From positions 62,001 to 126,000 of the forward strand of contig NZ_JAAAYE010000007.1 of the NCBI RefSeq assembly GCF_013282575.1: 64,000 nucleotides of DNA, written 5' to 3'. Below the pieces are notes generated by a model. It saw nothing but the letters and a program-made list of their open reading frames with translations. It was not told the origin of the DNA and searched no databases. How positions within the stretch are numbered: the stretch's first letter is position 1; each line of letters starts with the position of its first letter. This DNA comes from Paraburkholderia sp. NMBU_R16. Its GTDB lineage: Bacteria > Pseudomonadota > Gammaproteobacteria > Burkholderiales > Burkholderiaceae. Positions 18,181 to 28,022 of the stretch are shown here, in pieces. The position numbers were made by a program, and so were the translations under genes.

Positions 18181-18353
18181 AACGGCACGCAACGAACAAG
18201 CCCTTCGCGTATATGACGCCGCCCAGGATATAGCCGCCAAGGGCGGCGCCATCTCCTATACTCGATCAATAACGCGCCGCGGTTTCGCCGGCGCGACGAT
18301 TACAGCTTGCACCGGCAGCCAATCCTGCGCGGGCTGCGAGCAAGGAGGCGGGC

Positions 18354-18536
18354 ATGGCGACGTTCACGGTCAGCGACTTCATTCTCATGATCCCGATGGC
18401 GCTCGCAGGCGCGCTGTTTCTCGGCGCGCTGCCGACCTCCTCCAGGTTCGTCCACAACGTGCTCCGCGTGTTCGGCGCGCTGCTCGGCGTCGTGTTCGCG
18501 GTCGTGCTCGTGGAAGGGTTGCCCGCGCTCGTCTAG
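18354..18536 (+). CDS. Small two-helix membrane protein
   Basis: 60 aa with two hydrophobic segments (about 8-25 and 34-57). AAGGAGG lies 5 nt upstream of the ATG. No motif recognised. It sits between the small lipoprotein and the convergent aldo/keto reductase. Confidence 0.6.
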   Translation: MATFTVSDFILMIPMALAGALFLGALPTSSRFVHNVLRVFGALLGVVFAVVLVEGLPALV

Positions 18537-18567
18537 CGGTGCGGCAGCGCGGGCGGATGCCGCCTCC

Positions 18568-19614
18568 TTAGCGGATCGGCTGATCCGTCGAGGGCTTTTC
18601 CCAGAGGTTGATCCCACCCTCTGTCGCATAACGATCGATTTCGGCAAGTTCTTCGGCCGAAAACGCGAGTTGCGCGAGCGCCCCGACGTTCTCGCGCACC
18701 TGCTCGGCCCGGCTCGCGCCGATCAGCACCGAAGTGACGCGCCCATCGCGAAGCGCCCACGCCAGCGCCATTTGCGCGAGACTCTGGCCGCGCCGCTCGG
18801 CGATCGCGTTGAGCTTGCGCACGTGCTCGATGTTCTGCGGGCTCAAATGGCTTTGCTGCAGCGAACCGCCACCCGGCTTGTTGATGCGCGCGTCGGCCGG
18901 CACGCCATTCAAATACTTGGAAGTCAGCAGTCCCTGCGCCAGCGGCGTGAAGGCGATGCAACCGGTTCCAGTCTGTTCCAGCGCATCGAGCAGTTCGTGC
19001 TCGATCCAGCGGTTGAGCATGTTGTAAGCGGGCTGGTGGATCAGCAGCGGTACTTTGTACTCACCGAGCAACCGGGCCATTTCGCGCGTCTTTGCGGCCG
19101 AATACGACGAAATGCCGACATAGAGCGCCTTGCCTTGCTGCACTGCGCTCGCCAGCGCGCCGGCCGTCTCCTCGAGCGGCGTATCCGCATCGAAGCGATG
19201 CGAATAGAAGATATCGACATAGTCGAGCCCCATTCGCGCGAGGCTCTGATCGAGGCTGGCCAGTACGTATTTGCGCGAGCCCCCGCCCTGACCATACGGT
19301 CCCGGCCACATGTCCCAGCCGGCCTTGGTCGAAATCAGCAATTCGTCGCGATAAGGGCGGAAGTCGTCCTTGAAAAGCCGCCCGAAGTTGGTCTCGGCGG
19401 TGCCGTAGGGCGGGCCGTAGTTATTGGCCAGATCGAAGTGCGTGACGCCGAGGTCGAACGCGGTGCGCAGGATTTCGCGCTGCGTCGATAACGGCGTCGT
19501 ATCGCCGAAGTTGTGCCATAGGCCAAGCGACAAGGCCGGCAGCTTCAAGCCCGACTTGCCGCAAGTGCGGTACTGCATGTCCGAATAGCGTTGCGAAGCA
19601 GCTTCATAGCCCAT
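18568..19614 (-). CDS. Aldo/keto reductase, YghZ/GprA type
   Basis: 348 aa TIM-barrel NADPH oxidoreductase. YRTCGKSGLKLPALSLGLW at the start, DLANNYGPPYGTAE with catalytic Asp/Tyr, then ISTKAGWDMWPGPYG and FYSHRFD are YghZ (AKR14, L-glyceraldehyde 3-phosphate reductase) signatures. In E. coli this enzyme detoxifies methylglyoxal and reduces L-GAP. ATG 19614 has AAGGA 6 nt upstream; earlier in-frame codons lack an RBS. Confidence 0.93.
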   Translation of the reverse strand: MGYEAASQRYSDMQYRTCGKSGLKLPALSLGLWHNFGDTTPLSTQREILRTAFDLGVTHFDLANNYGPPYGTAETNFGRLFKDDFRPYRDELLISTKAGWDMWPGPYGQGGGSRKYVLASLDQSLARMGLDYVDIFYSHRFDADTPLEETAGALASAVQQGKALYVGISSYSAAKTREMARLLGEYKVPLLIHQPAYNMLNRWIEHELLDALEQTGTGCIAFTPLAQGLLTSKYLNGVPADARINKPGGGSLQQSHLSPQNIEHVRKLNAIAERRGQSLAQMALAWALRDGRVTSVLIGASRAEQVRENVGALAQLAFSAEELAEIDRYATEGGINLWEKPSTDQPIR

Positions 19615-19774
19615 AGGAGGTCCTTTCATGCGGGTCGACAAATGACGTGCGGTACTGCCGATGCCTCGCGCATTGTGCATCGAAAAATCGGCAGCCGGAT
19701 GCGCGCCGGGTGGACATCGACGGTGCAACTTTCATACACTGCGCCGTTAGCGTGCCAATGACGGAAACTTCTCC

Positions 19775-19987
19775 ATGATCAAAGCGATCTCGATTGCGTT
19801 ACTCGCGGGCGGCGTCATATTGCTCTATTTCGGCGGGCAATCGTTCCATTCTCTCGCCAACGATATGTCGCGCATGTTCACGGGCGCCCCGACGAACAAG
19901 ACGATATGGCTCATTGCCGGCGGCATCGTGGCGACACTCGCGGGTCTCATCGGACTCATATCGACGGGCCCGGGCCGCAAGGGCTGA
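19775..19987 (+). CDS. DUF3185 family small membrane protein
   Basis: 70 aa with two membrane helices (about 3-20 and 45-65) separated by SFHSLANDMSRMFTGAPTNKT, the arrangement of the DUF3185 family. Function unknown; the family is widespread in proteobacteria, usually as single genes. Confidence 0.8.
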   Translation: MIKAISIALLAGGVILLYFGGQSFHSLANDMSRMFTGAPTNKTIWLIAGGIVATLAGLIGLISTGPGRKG

Positions 19988-20003
19988 ATCGCCCCCGCCG
20001 GCA

Positions 20004-20765
20004 CTACAGCACGATCTCCGGTTTCGAAGCCGAACGCGTGCCCGGCAACGGGACGTTGCTCGCGCCATGGTAAGTGAAAACGAGCGAGAACTTGACCTCG
20101 TCGGTCTGGTTGCGACCGGCCGAATGCAGCGTGTTGCAGTGAAAGAAGACGACATCGCCTGTCTGCAGTTTGGGGCAAACGGCCGTTTCGATGATCGACT
20201 TGTTCTCGGGCAAGTCGGCGCGGAGGAATTTCGCCGCGTCGAAACGCTCCGACGTGAAAGTCATGGCATGCGAGCCGGGCACGAGCCAGAGCGCGCCGTT
20301 TTCGACGAATTCGGGACCGAGCGCGAGCCATGTCGAAACGAGATCGTCGCGCTCGAACGACCAGTAGCGCGCGTCGCGATGCCATCCGGTCAGGCTGCCG
20401 TACGCCGGATGCTTCGTCATCACGCAGTTGTGATGGGCGCGCGACAGGTGCGGCGTCTCGCCGAAGTAAAGCTCCATCCAGCCGCGAATCTCGGGCGAAC
20501 TCGCCCATTCGCGCATCAGCGCATCGCGCGCATACGCATCGAGCAGCCGCCGGACCGTATGGCCGCCCGGCGCGTGCCTGGTCTCGGGCGCGCCGGGATA
20601 GCGCAAATCGGCCTCATATTCGACCGGCTGCGCGGCTTCCCGCAATTGTTCCTGCGCGCGGGCTTTGATTGCGGCGCACCGCTCGGGCGATACCAAGCCC
20701 GGCACGACCACGAAACCGCGTTCGCGCAGCGCCTGCACCTGTTCTTTTTTCGAATGCTCTGACAT
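20004..20765 (-). CDS. Phytanoyl-CoA dioxygenase (PhyH) family oxygenase
   Basis: 253 aa Fe(II)/2-oxoglutarate oxygenase. The double-stranded beta-helix shows the iron ligands HRD in LTGWHRDARYW and the distal His in FFHCNTLHSAGRN, followed by an Arg for 2-oxoglutarate. LWLVPGSHAMTF is typical of PhyH proteins. Substrate cannot be told from sequence; bacterial members hydroxylate fatty acids, ectoine or secondary metabolites. Confidence 0.88.
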   Translation of the reverse strand: MSEHSKKEQVQALRERGFVVVPGLVSPERCAAIKARAQEQLREAAQPVEYEADLRYPGAPETRHAPGGHTVRRLLDAYARDALMREWASSPEIRGWMELYFGETPHLSRAHHNCVMTKHPAYGSLTGWHRDARYWSFERDDLVSTWLALGPEFVENGALWLVPGSHAMTFTSERFDAAKFLRADLPENKSIIETAVCPKLQTGDVVFFHCNTLHSAGRNQTDEVKFSLVFTYHGASNVPLPGTRSASKPEIVL

Positions 20766-20922
20766 GAAACGGTCCGTTCGCCGGTGGCGGGTGGTCGGAA
20801 ACGATTTATTTTAAAGCGCCGGAGCGCGCACGGCACGCGTGCCGGCGCACCGCCATTGTGCATGAATGCGCTCGGGTGGACCCCGACTTACGCGCGTCAT
20901 GATTCGCGTGTAGGCTGCACGC

Positions 20923-21420
20923 ATGTCGATAGTCCTACAACGCCGGCCGCGCACACGCGCAGGTGCGGCTCTTGCCCCCGGTTTCGCCTCTCCGTTTCGC
21001 GATGGCATGGTTGCTGCATCAACCGCAGCGCCTCCCGTCGATCGCGACACCGTTCCCGTTTCGGTTCCCATGCACAGACGAATCGCCATCCGCCTCAAGC
21101 ATGCCGCGCTCAAAGCCGCACGCCCCGCGCGGCGCGGTGTCGTTCGCGCGCTGCGCCACCACGCCGTTCGCGCACGCCGCAGCGCCAGCTCTTTCGGTCA
21201 TCAGACGCCCACCGGCCTGCTGCGGTCCTGGCTGCGGGCTGTGGTCGCCGTGCTGCGCACCCGTCGTGCCGCGCGGCGCTTTTCGCTGCGCGCGCTGCTC
21301 GTAAAGCCGGCCGTGCGCCGTGTGCAAGCAGCGCAAGCGCGCTTCGTACACCAGGCGACGAATCGGCGGCCGCGCAGGCTCGCGCCCAGCGCCGGATGGT
21401 TCGCGTTCGCCGCGCGTTGA
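20923..21420 (+). CDS. Doubtful Arg/Ala-rich basic ORF
   Basis: 165 aa (or 116 aa from an internal ATG at 21070). The C-terminal part is strongly basic with helical Arg/Ala/Val segments (LLRSWLRAVVAVLRTRRAARRF). Third codon positions are GC-rich, but so are other frames in this composition. No RBS and no recognisable domain. It could be a nucleoid-like or amphipathic basic protein, or not a gene. It is the only candidate in the 760-bp interval between PhyH and the next small gene. Confidence 0.3.
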   Translation: MSIVLQRRPRTRAGAALAPGFASPFRDGMVAASTAAPPVDRDTVPVSVPMHRRIAIRLKHAALKAARPARRGVVRALRHHAVRARRSASSFGHQTPTGLLRSWLRAVVAVLRTRRAARRFSLRALLVKPAVRRVQAAQARFVHQATNRRPRRLAPSAGWFAFAAR

Positions 21421-21526
21421 ATCGGCTGTCACCGAGCGGTATCGAATCGGATGCACCCATCCGTCGCTTGATCCCATTCCGGCGGCAGTGCTGGCATGCT
21501 GGCCGCGATAGCGGTTTAATGTCGGC

Positions 21527-21754
21527 ATGAACACGCCATCTCGGGGCAGCCCCGATCCTCATCCGCACAAGCGGCCGTCGAAGCGGATGCTCACGGCGCT
21601 GACGTTCCTCGTCGGCTTCGCGACCCTCGGCCTCGGCATCGCCTGGCTTGTCTACAGCTGGATCGTCGACCGGGAAGTGCCTTACTTCGCCATTCCGCTC
21701 GTTCTTACGGTACCTGTCATCGTCGCCGTCGCTTTTCGCAATTGCTGGGATTAG
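21527..21754 (+). CDS. Small membrane protein
   Basis: 75 aa. A charged, Pro/His/Lys-rich N-terminus is followed by two hydrophobic segments (about 21-45 and 53-70). No strong RBS. Codon use matches neighbours. Function not recognised. Confidence 0.55.
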   Translation: MNTPSRGSPDPHPHKRPSKRMLTALTFLVGFATLGLGIAWLVYSWIVDREVPYFAIPLVLTVPVIVAVAFRNCWD

Positions 21755-21908
21755 CGTCGTTCGTGGGAGTGACGATCTCGCGAACGTCGCCGCGGCAATC
21801 AGGCGCCGCAGGTGTCGATTTCGAACGGGCTCGTTCGTCGTCAAGCTGGACGGCACCGAAGCCGTTCCGGCGGAATCCCCGCTGCTCATTCGACGAACGA
21901 GGCTCCGA

Positions 21909-22568
21909 ATGTCATTGATTCTGTACGCGCACCCGTTTTCTTCCTACTCGCAAAAAGTCCTGGTCGCACTCTACGAGAACCGCACGCCGTTCGAATGGCG
22001 GCAGCTCTCGCCGGAAAACCCCGAGGCGCTCGCTCAGTTCGCGGCGCTGTGGCCAATCAAGCGCTTTCCGCTACTGATGGACGGCACGCGCGTCCTGAAA
22101 GAGTCGACGATCATCATCGAATATCTCTCGCTCAATCACCCCGGGCCCGTGCAACTCCTGCCCAACGATCCGCGCGCCGCGCTCGAGGTGCGCAGCATGG
22201 ACCGCTTCTTCGACAATTACATTTCCACGCCGCAGCAGAAGATCGTCTTCGATGCCCTGCGCCCCGACGGCACGCACGATACGTATGGGGTGAAAGAAGC
22301 CAGGGGAATGCTCGAGACGGCCTATGCGTGGCTCGACAAGGTGATGGCCGAGCGACAGTGGGCCGCCGGCGACATGTTCAGCCTTGCCGATTGCGCGGCC
22401 GCACCGTTTCTCTTTTACGCGGATTGGACGCACCGGATCGATCCGTCGTTTTCGCACGTCATCGCATACCGCAAGCGGTTGCTCGCGCGCCCCTCGTTTG
22501 CGCGCGCCGTCGACGAGGCGCGACCCTATCGATCGTTGTTTCCGCTCGGTGCGCCTGACCGGGATTGA
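21909..22568 (+). CDS. Glutathione S-transferase family protein
   Basis: 219 aa. N-terminal thioredoxin fold MSLILYAHPFSSYSQKVLVALYE with the Ser-rich GSH site, the cis-Pro in KRFPLLMDG, and ESTIIIEYL binding the gamma-Glu. The C-terminal helical domain contains FSLADCAAAPFLFYAD, the N-capping/hydrophobic staple motif. ATG 21909 starts the canonical domain; the frame is open further upstream but that part is not GST-like. Detoxification or thiol chemistry in the cytoplasm. Confidence 0.9.
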   Translation: MSLILYAHPFSSYSQKVLVALYENRTPFEWRQLSPENPEALAQFAALWPIKRFPLLMDGTRVLKESTIIIEYLSLNHPGPVQLLPNDPRAALEVRSMDRFFDNYISTPQQKIVFDALRPDGTHDTYGVKEARGMLETAYAWLDKVMAERQWAAGDMFSLADCAAAPFLFYADWTHRIDPSFSHVIAYRKRLLARPSFARAVDEARPYRSLFPLGAPDRD

Positions 22569-22576
22569 CCGTCGGC

Positions 22577-22654
22577 GAAGACGGCCGATGCTGCCGTCTT
22601 CATGCGCTCGCCTTTTTTCGTAGTCGGCGCCGCGGCAGTCTCCCGGGACTGCCG
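22577..22654. terminator. Two successive hairpins after the GST gene
   Basis: The first stem is gaagacggc (22577-22585) / gccgtcttc (22593-22601), a perfect 9 bp, followed by a T6 run starting at 22613. The second is cggcagtc (22633-22640) / gactgccg (22647-22654). Together with the metK terminator they fill the 276-bp interval between GST and metK, which converge. Confidence 0.5.
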
Positions 22655-22790
22655 TATGTTCGCGCCGCACTTGGCGCCGCGCACCCTATACTGACTCGCT
22701 CCCAGCTCGCGCATGCTGCGTAAAGCGCAGCCAGCGCAGGCGGGCAGCCGCGTTCGCCGACGAGGCCTGTACGTCACGGATGTGCCAACG

Positions 22791-22817
22791 AAAACCCCGA
22801 CCTTAAGTCGGGGTTTT
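22791..22817 (-). terminator. Rho-independent terminator of metK (bidirectional)
   Basis: Perfect 11-bp stem aaaaccccgac (22791-22801) / gtcggggtttt (22807-22817) with a 5-nt loop and A/T-tracts on both sides. It lies 28 bp beyond the metK stop. Confidence 0.85.
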
Positions 22818-22844
22818 CTTCACGTCGAGTGTGACCGCACTGGG

Positions 22845-24032
22845 TTACGCCACAGCCGCGACAGCCTCCGTCCCAGCCGCCTGCGCAAGCGCGAGCGCTT
22901 TGTCCGTGCTTTCCCACGTGAATTCGGGTTCCTCACGGCCGAAGTGACCGTAAGCCGCCGTCTTTTCGTAGATGGGACGCAGCAAATCGAGCATCTGAAT
23001 GATGCCCTTCGGACGCAGATCGAAATGCTCGCGCACGAGTTGCGTGATCGTCGCATCGGACACGCGGCCCGTGCCGAATGTATTGACCATCACCGAAGTC
23101 GGCTGCGCCACGCCGATGGCGTACGACACCTGAATCAGGCAGCGCGAGGCCAACCCGGCCGCCACGATGTTCTTCGCCACGTACCGGCCGGCGTAGGCTG
23201 CCGAGCGGTCGACCTTCGACGGATCCTTGCCGGAGAACGCGCCGCCACCGTGAGGCGCCGCGCCGCCATAAGTATCGACGATGATCTTGCGGCCCGTGAG
23301 ACCGCAGTCCCCTTGCGGGCCGCCGATCACGAACCGGCCGGTCGGATTCACGAGGAACTTGATGTCGCCCTTGACGAGCTCGGCGGGCAACGTCGGCTTG
23401 ATCACTTCTTCGATGACCGCTTCGCGCAGCATCGACAAATCGATATCGGGCGCATGCTGCGTCGAGAGCACCACCGTGTCGATCGAATGGGCCTTGCCGT
23501 CGACATAGCGCACCGTGACCTGCGATTTCGCATCGGGACGCAGCCAGGGCAAACGGCCATCGCGGCGCAGGCTCGCCTGACGCTCGACGAGCCGGTGCGA
23601 CAAGTGGATCGGCAACGGCATCAGCTCGGGCGTTTCGTCGCACGCATAGCCGAACATCAGGCCTTGGTCGCCCGCGCCTTGATCGAGGTTGTTGTCGTGC
23701 GCGCGATCGACGCCCTGCGCGATATCCGGAGATTGCTTGTCATAGGCAACCAGCACCGCGCAGCCGCGATAATCGATGCCGTAGTCCGTGTTGTCGTAGC
23801 CGATACGTTTGATCGTATCGCGCGCGACTTGAATGTAATCGACATTGGCCGTCGTCGTGATTTCGCCGGCCAGCACGACGAGACCCGTATTGCAGAGCGT
23901 TTCCGCGGCAACACGGGAGTATTTGTCCTGGGTGAAGATGGCGTCGAGAATCGCGTCCGAAATTTGATCGGCGACCTTGTCGGGATGGCCTTCGGAAACG
24001 GATTCGGACGTGAAGAGGTAGTCGTTTGCCAC
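22845..24032 (-). CDS. metK: S-adenosylmethionine synthetase
   Basis: Makes SAM from methionine and ATP. 395 aa from a GTG start at 24032, giving [24 protein letters not shown] lies 8 nt upstream. A longer frame from 24068 lacks an RBS. Diagnostic blocks: SEGHPDK with the ATP-binding His, [15 protein letters not shown], and [16 protein letters not shown] with the phosphate-binding loop. Divergent from lpxL. Together with ahcY, metF, metX and metW in this window it forms the methionine/SAM cycle set. Confidence 0.97.
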   Translation of the reverse strand: MANDYLFTSESVSEGHPDKVADQISDAILDAIFTQDKYSRVAAETLCNTGLVVLAGEITTTANVDYIQVARDTIKRIGYDNTDYGIDYRGCAVLVAYDKQSPDIAQGVDRAHDNNLDQGAGDQGLMFGYACDETPELMPLPIHLSHRLVERQASLRRDGRLPWLRPDAKSQVTVRYVDGKAHSIDTVVLSTQHAPDIDLSMLREAVIEEVIKPTLPAELVKGDIKFLVNPTGRFVIGGPQGDCGLTGRKIIVDTYGGAAPHGGGAFSGKDPSKVDRSAAYAGRYVAKNIVAAGLASRCLIQVSYAIGVAQPTSVMVNTFGTGRVSDATITQLVREHFDLRPKGIIQMLDLLRPIYEKTAAYGHFGREEPEFTWESTDKALALAQAAGTEAVAAVA

Positions 24033-24191
24033 GTTGCAGACTCCATTGGTTACGGTTGTCGATTTCACGTAGCCAGCTCCGGGAGCCTGAAGCGGCGACG
24101 CTTTAGCGGATTTCCCTTACCGCGAGTGGGCCTTTACGTGCCCCCTGCGGCTTCGCCCCGCAAGTTGTCTAATTAACTCGGCGAAGTCCGT

Positions 24192-24218
24192 ATTATAGCG
24201 ACTTCTCGATCCTGTCAC
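24192..24218 (-). promoter_or_regulatory. Candidate metK promoter
   Basis: On the minus strand a perfect TATAAT (plus 24192-24197) is preceded, 15 bp away, by GTGACA (plus 24213-24218). Transcription from here gives a leader of roughly 150 nt before the metK GTG. This leader (24033-24185) is GC-rich, can form several hairpins and includes CGCTAAAGCG; no known SAM-riboswitch consensus is complete in it. Confidence 0.5.
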
Positions 24219-24356
24219 AGAGTGAACTGCCGTGTCTTGTGCCTCCTGTTTGCCGCATTGCGCGCTTACACCGGTCCCGTCGTTCGTATCGGGCATCATG
24301 ACGCCCCTCGCGCCGGCGCGGCATGCGCTGCGCCCGCTACCGAGCGGAGCGCGCGC

Positions 24357-25241
24357 ATGTTGAGGCACATCGGCACGAAGTTCGCCATCGGCTTGCTCAA
24401 GTTCCTCGCGATTCTGCCTTATGGCCTCGTCGCGCGCTTCGGCGACGGGCTCGGCTGGCTGCTCTATCAGATTCCGAGCCGGCGCCGCCGTATCGTTCAC
24501 ACGAATCTGTCGCTCTGCTTCCCGCAATGGAGCGACGAAAAGCGCGCACGGATCGCACAGCAGCATTTCCGCCACGCGATCCGCAGCTACGTCGAGCGCA
24601 GCGTTCAATGGTTTGGCTCGCAAAGCAAGCTCGAAAAGCTCGTGCAAGTCGACAGCGCCGTCGATCTGACCGATCCCGACCTGCCGCCCACGCTCTTTCT
24701 CGGCTTGCACTTCGTCGGCATCGAAGCAGGCTCCATCTTCCTCAACCACGCACTCGGGCGCCGTTGCGGCTCGCTCTATCAGCCGATGTCGAACCCCGAA
24801 CTGGAGGCCGTCGCCAAAGCGGCGCGCGGGCGCTTCGGTGCCGACATGGCAAGCCGGGCCGATAGCGCGCGCGTGGTGCTGCGCTGGCTGCGCGATCGCA
24901 AACCGGTCATGCTCGGCGCCGACATGGATTACGGCCTGCGCAATTCGACCTTCGTGCCGTTTTTCGGGGTACCGGCCTGCACGCTGACCGCCGTCGGCCG
25001 CTTCGCCAAGGTCGGTCACGCCCAGGTGGTGCCGTTCATCGGCGAAGTGCTGCCGAACTACAAGGGCTATCGGCTCAAGGTCTTCGAGCCGTGGCAGGAC
25101 TACCCGAGCGGCGACGACGACATCGACGCGCGCCGCATGAACGCTTTTCTCGAAGAACAGATTCCGCGGATGCCGGAGCAATACTACTGGGTTCACAAAC
25201 GCTTCAAGACGCGGCCGCCCGGCATGCCGAGCGTCTACTGA
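24357..25241 (+). CDS. lpxL: Lipid A biosynthesis lauroyl acyltransferase (LpxL/HtrB type)
   Basis: 294 aa inner-membrane enzyme adding a secondary acyl chain to lipid A. An N-terminal hydrophobic anchor is followed by [12 protein letters not shown], which holds the HX4E catalytic motif (His then Glu) of LpxL/LpxM acyltransferases, and by [21 protein letters not shown], a conserved block of the family. ATG 24357 has GGAG 7 nt upstream. The gene heads a run lpxL-dapF-DUF484-xerC. Confidence 0.92.
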   Translation: MLRHIGTKFAIGLLKFLAILPYGLVARFGDGLGWLLYQIPSRRRRIVHTNLSLCFPQWSDEKRARIAQQHFRHAIRSYVERSVQWFGSQSKLEKLVQVDSAVDLTDPDLPPTLFLGLHFVGIEAGSIFLNHALGRRCGSLYQPMSNPELEAVAKAARGRFGADMASRADSARVVLRWLRDRKPVMLGADMDYGLRNSTFVPFFGVPACTLTAVGRFAKVGHAQVVPFIGEVLPNYKGYRLKVFEPWQDYPSGDDDIDARRMNAFLEEQIPRMPEQYYWVHKRFKTRPPGMPSVY

Positions 25242-25290
25242 CCGGGCGTCGCCCGATATGCGCCGCGCGTCGCTTACAATAACGCCCATC

Positions 25291-26157
25291 ATGAGACTTC
25301 AATTCACCAAGATGCAGGGTGCGGGCAACGACTTCGTCGTGCTCGACGGCTACAGCCGCCCGCTCTCGCTGACGAGCGAGCAGGTGCGCGCGCTGGCCGA
25401 TCGCCATTTCGGCGTCGGCGCCGATCAACTGCTGGTCGTCGAGCGGCCGAGCGCGGCCGGGGCCGATTTCAAATACCGCATCTTCAATTGCGACGGCGGT
25501 GAAGTCGAACATTGCGGCAACGGCGCGCGCTGCTTCGTCAAGTTCGTGCGCGACGCCGGACTCACCGATAAGCGCAGCGTGCGCGTCGAAGTACACGGCG
25601 GAATGATCACGTTGACGATGCAGGACAACGGCGAAGTCGTCGTCGACATGGGTCGCCCCGTCTTCGATCCGGCGCGCGTGCCGTTCGATTCTCGAGGCCT
25701 CGCCGCGCGCACCGAGGGTGCCGACGCACTCTGGCCGATCGAGGCGGCCGGCGAGCCGCTCGAAGTCTCCGTCGTCTCCATGGGCAACCCCCACGCCGTG
25801 ACGATCGTCGACGACGTCGAGGCCTACCCTGTTGCGTCGGTCGGTCCTGCGCTGGAGCGGCACTCGCGCTTCCCGCAGCGCGTCAACGCCGGTTTCATGC
25901 AGATCGTTTCCCGCCATGAAATCGCGTTGCGCGTGTTCGAGCGCGGCGCCGGGGAAACGCTCGCCTGCGGCACGGGTGCTTGCGCGGCCGTGGCCGCCGG
26001 CATTCGGCGCCATCGGCTCGACTCGCCGGTCCGCGTGCGCACGCACGGCGGCACGCTGACCATCGCCTGGGACGGGGCGCGCGATGAAACATCCGCGCTG
26101 ACGATGGCCGGCCCGGCCGTGACCGTCTTTCGCGGCGAGATCGAATTGGCCGACTGA
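25291..26157 (+). CDS. dapF: Diaminopimelate epimerase
   Basis: 288 aa. Converts L,L-DAP to meso-DAP for lysine and peptidoglycan. Starts [20 protein letters not shown], the DapF N-terminus. The two catalytic cysteines are visible as Cys75 ([12 protein letters not shown]) and Cys226 ([11 protein letters not shown]). Lies 49 bp after lpxL. Confidence 0.97.
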   Translation: MRLQFTKMQGAGNDFVVLDGYSRPLSLTSEQVRALADRHFGVGADQLLVVERPSAAGADFKYRIFNCDGGEVEHCGNGARCFVKFVRDAGLTDKRSVRVEVHGGMITLTMQDNGEVVVDMGRPVFDPARVPFDSRGLAARTEGADALWPIEAAGEPLEVSVVSMGNPHAVTIVDDVEAYPVASVGPALERHSRFPQRVNAGFMQIVSRHEIALRVFERGAGETLACGTGACAAVAAGIRRHRLDSPVRVRTHGGTLTIAWDGARDETSALTMAGPAVTVFRGEIELAD

Positions 26158-26214
26158 GAACCCGCCTAACCGCCCGCGCTTGCCGCTCACTTATCCGCCA
26201 CAAACGCTCACACC

Positions 26215-26940
26215 ATGAACGATCGCGAAGTCGCCGAATATCTGCTCGCCAATCCTGAATTTTTCGTGCAACACGCCGAACTGCTCGCCGCGGTGCGACT
26301 CGCGAACCCTCATGGCAAAGCCGCCGTGTCGCTGCAAGAGCGGCAGATGGAGATGCTGCGCGAAAAGAACAAGCTGCTCGAAAGGCGCCTGGCCGAATTG
26401 CTGCGTTATGGGCACGAGAACGACAGCATCGCCGCGAAGTTCAACCGTTGGACCGCACGCGTCATCGCGGAGCGCGATCCGCACGCGCTGCCGCGTACCG
26501 TCACGTATGGCCTCACGGAAGTCTTCGACGTCCCGCACGCGGCGTTGCGTCTTTGGGACGTCGCCGATGTCTATGCGCAGGCCGAGTTCGCGCGTCAGGT
26601 CGGCGAAGAAGTCCGGATCTTCGCCAACAGCCTGGGCGCCCCGTACTGCGGGGCGAACACCGGCTTCGAAGCCGCCCAGTGGCTCGGCGCGGGCGCACAG
26701 CCAAGCGCCCCTGCTTCGGCCGAGGAAGCCGGCACGGCTGCGGGCGAAGCAGGCGGCATCCAGTCGGTCGTGCTGCTCGCGCTGCGCGATCCGCAGGCCG
26801 ATGAAAGCGCGCCCGCGTTCGGCCTGCTCGTCATGGGCTCGCCCGACCCGCGCCGCTTTCACGAAGGCATGGCGACGGACTTCCTCATGCAGATCGGCAC
26901 GCTCGCGAGTGCCGCGACGAGCCGCCTGCTTGCGCGCTGA
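26215..26940 (+). CDS. DUF484 (GAF-like) protein
   Basis: 241 aa. MNDREVAEYLLANPEFFVQH is the DUF484 N-terminal signature; a coiled-coil segment (about 38-70, QERQMEMLREKNKLLERRL) precedes a GAF-like domain. The family sits between dapF and xerC in many proteobacteria, as here. Its biochemical role is not established. Confidence 0.9.
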   Translation: MNDREVAEYLLANPEFFVQHAELLAAVRLANPHGKAAVSLQERQMEMLREKNKLLERRLAELLRYGHENDSIAAKFNRWTARVIAERDPHALPRTVTYGLTEVFDVPHAALRLWDVADVYAQAEFARQVGEEVRIFANSLGAPYCGANTGFEAAQWLGAGAQPSAPASAEEAGTAAGEAGGIQSVVLLALRDPQADESAPAFGLLVMGSPDPRRFHEGMATDFLMQIGTLASAATSRLLAR

Positions 26941-26980
26941 GCCGGCTGCCTACCGCATCCAGACCGTCCCGCGAAACGCC

Positions 26981-27910
26981 ATGCAGCCGGCCGATACCGA
27001 CCTGATCGCCGCCTACCTCGCGAGCCTCGCTCATGGACGGCGCCTGTCCGAGCACACGCTGCGCAGCTATACGCACGAGCTCCAGGGCTTGACCGCGCTC
27101 GCCAACGGACGCCCGCTTGCGAGCCTTTCGGCTACGGATATCCGCTTGGCGGTCGCGCGCGCTCATAGCGGCGGCTTATCCGCGCGCTCGATCGCGCATC
27201 GGCTCTCGGCCTGGCGCGCGTTTTACCGATGGCTTGCGGAACGGGTCGACTTGCCGGCGAACCCGGTTGCGACGGTACGCGCGCCAAAACAGCCTAAGCG
27301 CCTGCCCAAAGCGCTGTCCGTCGACGACGCCAACGCGCTGATGGAAGCCGCCTCGCCCGAAAGCGGCGAAGGGCTGCGCGACCATGCGATCCTCGAGCTC
27401 TTTTATTCGTCGGGATTGCGCCTGGCCGAACTGGTCGGGCTCGACGCCGGGTTCGCCGAGGGCGATGGATATCGCTCGGCGGGCTGGCTCGCACTCGATA
27501 CCGCTGAAGTGACCGTTCTCGGCAAAGGCAAGCGGCAGCGCACGGTACCCGTCGGCAAAAAGGCCATCGAGGCGCTCGAGGCCTGGCTCGCGGTGCGCGA
27601 GCAGTTCGTCAGGCACGACCCGCACCCGCTGTTTCTTTCGGTGCGCGGAGCGCGTATGTCGCCGAACGTCGTACGCGAGCGCATCAAGCGCGCCGCCCGT
27701 ACGGCAGGCATCCCGGCGAACGTCCATCCGCACGTCCTTCGACACTCGTTTGCAACGCATCTGCTGCAATCGAGCGGCGACCTGCGTGCCGTGCAGGAGT
27801 TGCTCGGCCATGCGAGCGTGGCGGCCACACAGATTTACACCTCGCTCGATTTTCAGCATCTCGCGCAGGTCTATGACATAGCGCATCCTCGCGCGAAAAA
27901 GCGCGACTAG
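26981..27910 (+). CDS. xerC: Tyrosine recombinase XerC
   Basis: 309 aa. With XerD it resolves chromosome dimers at dif. The N-terminal SAM-like DNA-binding domain is followed by the catalytic domain with Arg147 (SSGLRLAEL), Lys182 in the beta-hairpin (LGKGKRQR), His251/Arg254 (HPHVLRHSFATH), His277 (LLGHAS) and nucleophile Tyr286 (QIYTSLD). The dapF-DUF484-xerC context distinguishes it from phage integrases. ATG 26981 lies 40 bp after DUF484. Confidence 0.95.
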   Translation: MQPADTDLIAAYLASLAHGRRLSEHTLRSYTHELQGLTALANGRPLASLSATDIRLAVARAHSGGLSARSIAHRLSAWRAFYRWLAERVDLPANPVATVRAPKQPKRLPKALSVDDANALMEAASPESGEGLRDHAILELFYSSGLRLAELVGLDAGFAEGDGYRSAGWLALDTAEVTVLGKGKRQRTVPVGKKAIEALEAWLAVREQFVRHDPHPLFLSVRGARMSPNVVRERIKRAARTAGIPANVHPHVLRHSFATHLLQSSGDLRAVQELLGHASVAATQIYTSLDFQHLAQVYDIAHPRAKKRD

Positions 27911-27973
27911 CGCTGATTCGCAATCGATCCAATAGGCCGCGGCGGCTCGGATCGACACCCGATCCCCGGCTCG

Positions 27974-27999
27974 CCTGCCGGTTCAGCCGAACCGGCAGG
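27974..27999 (+). terminator. Strong hairpin between xerC and rlmI
   Basis: cctgccggtt (27974-27983) and aaccggcagg (27990-27999) form a perfect 10-bp stem, extendable by one C-G pair. No T-tract follows. Likely terminates or stabilises the xerC transcript. Confidence 0.55.
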
Positions 28000-28022
28000 G
28001 GTAACTCGTTTCTCACACCCGC

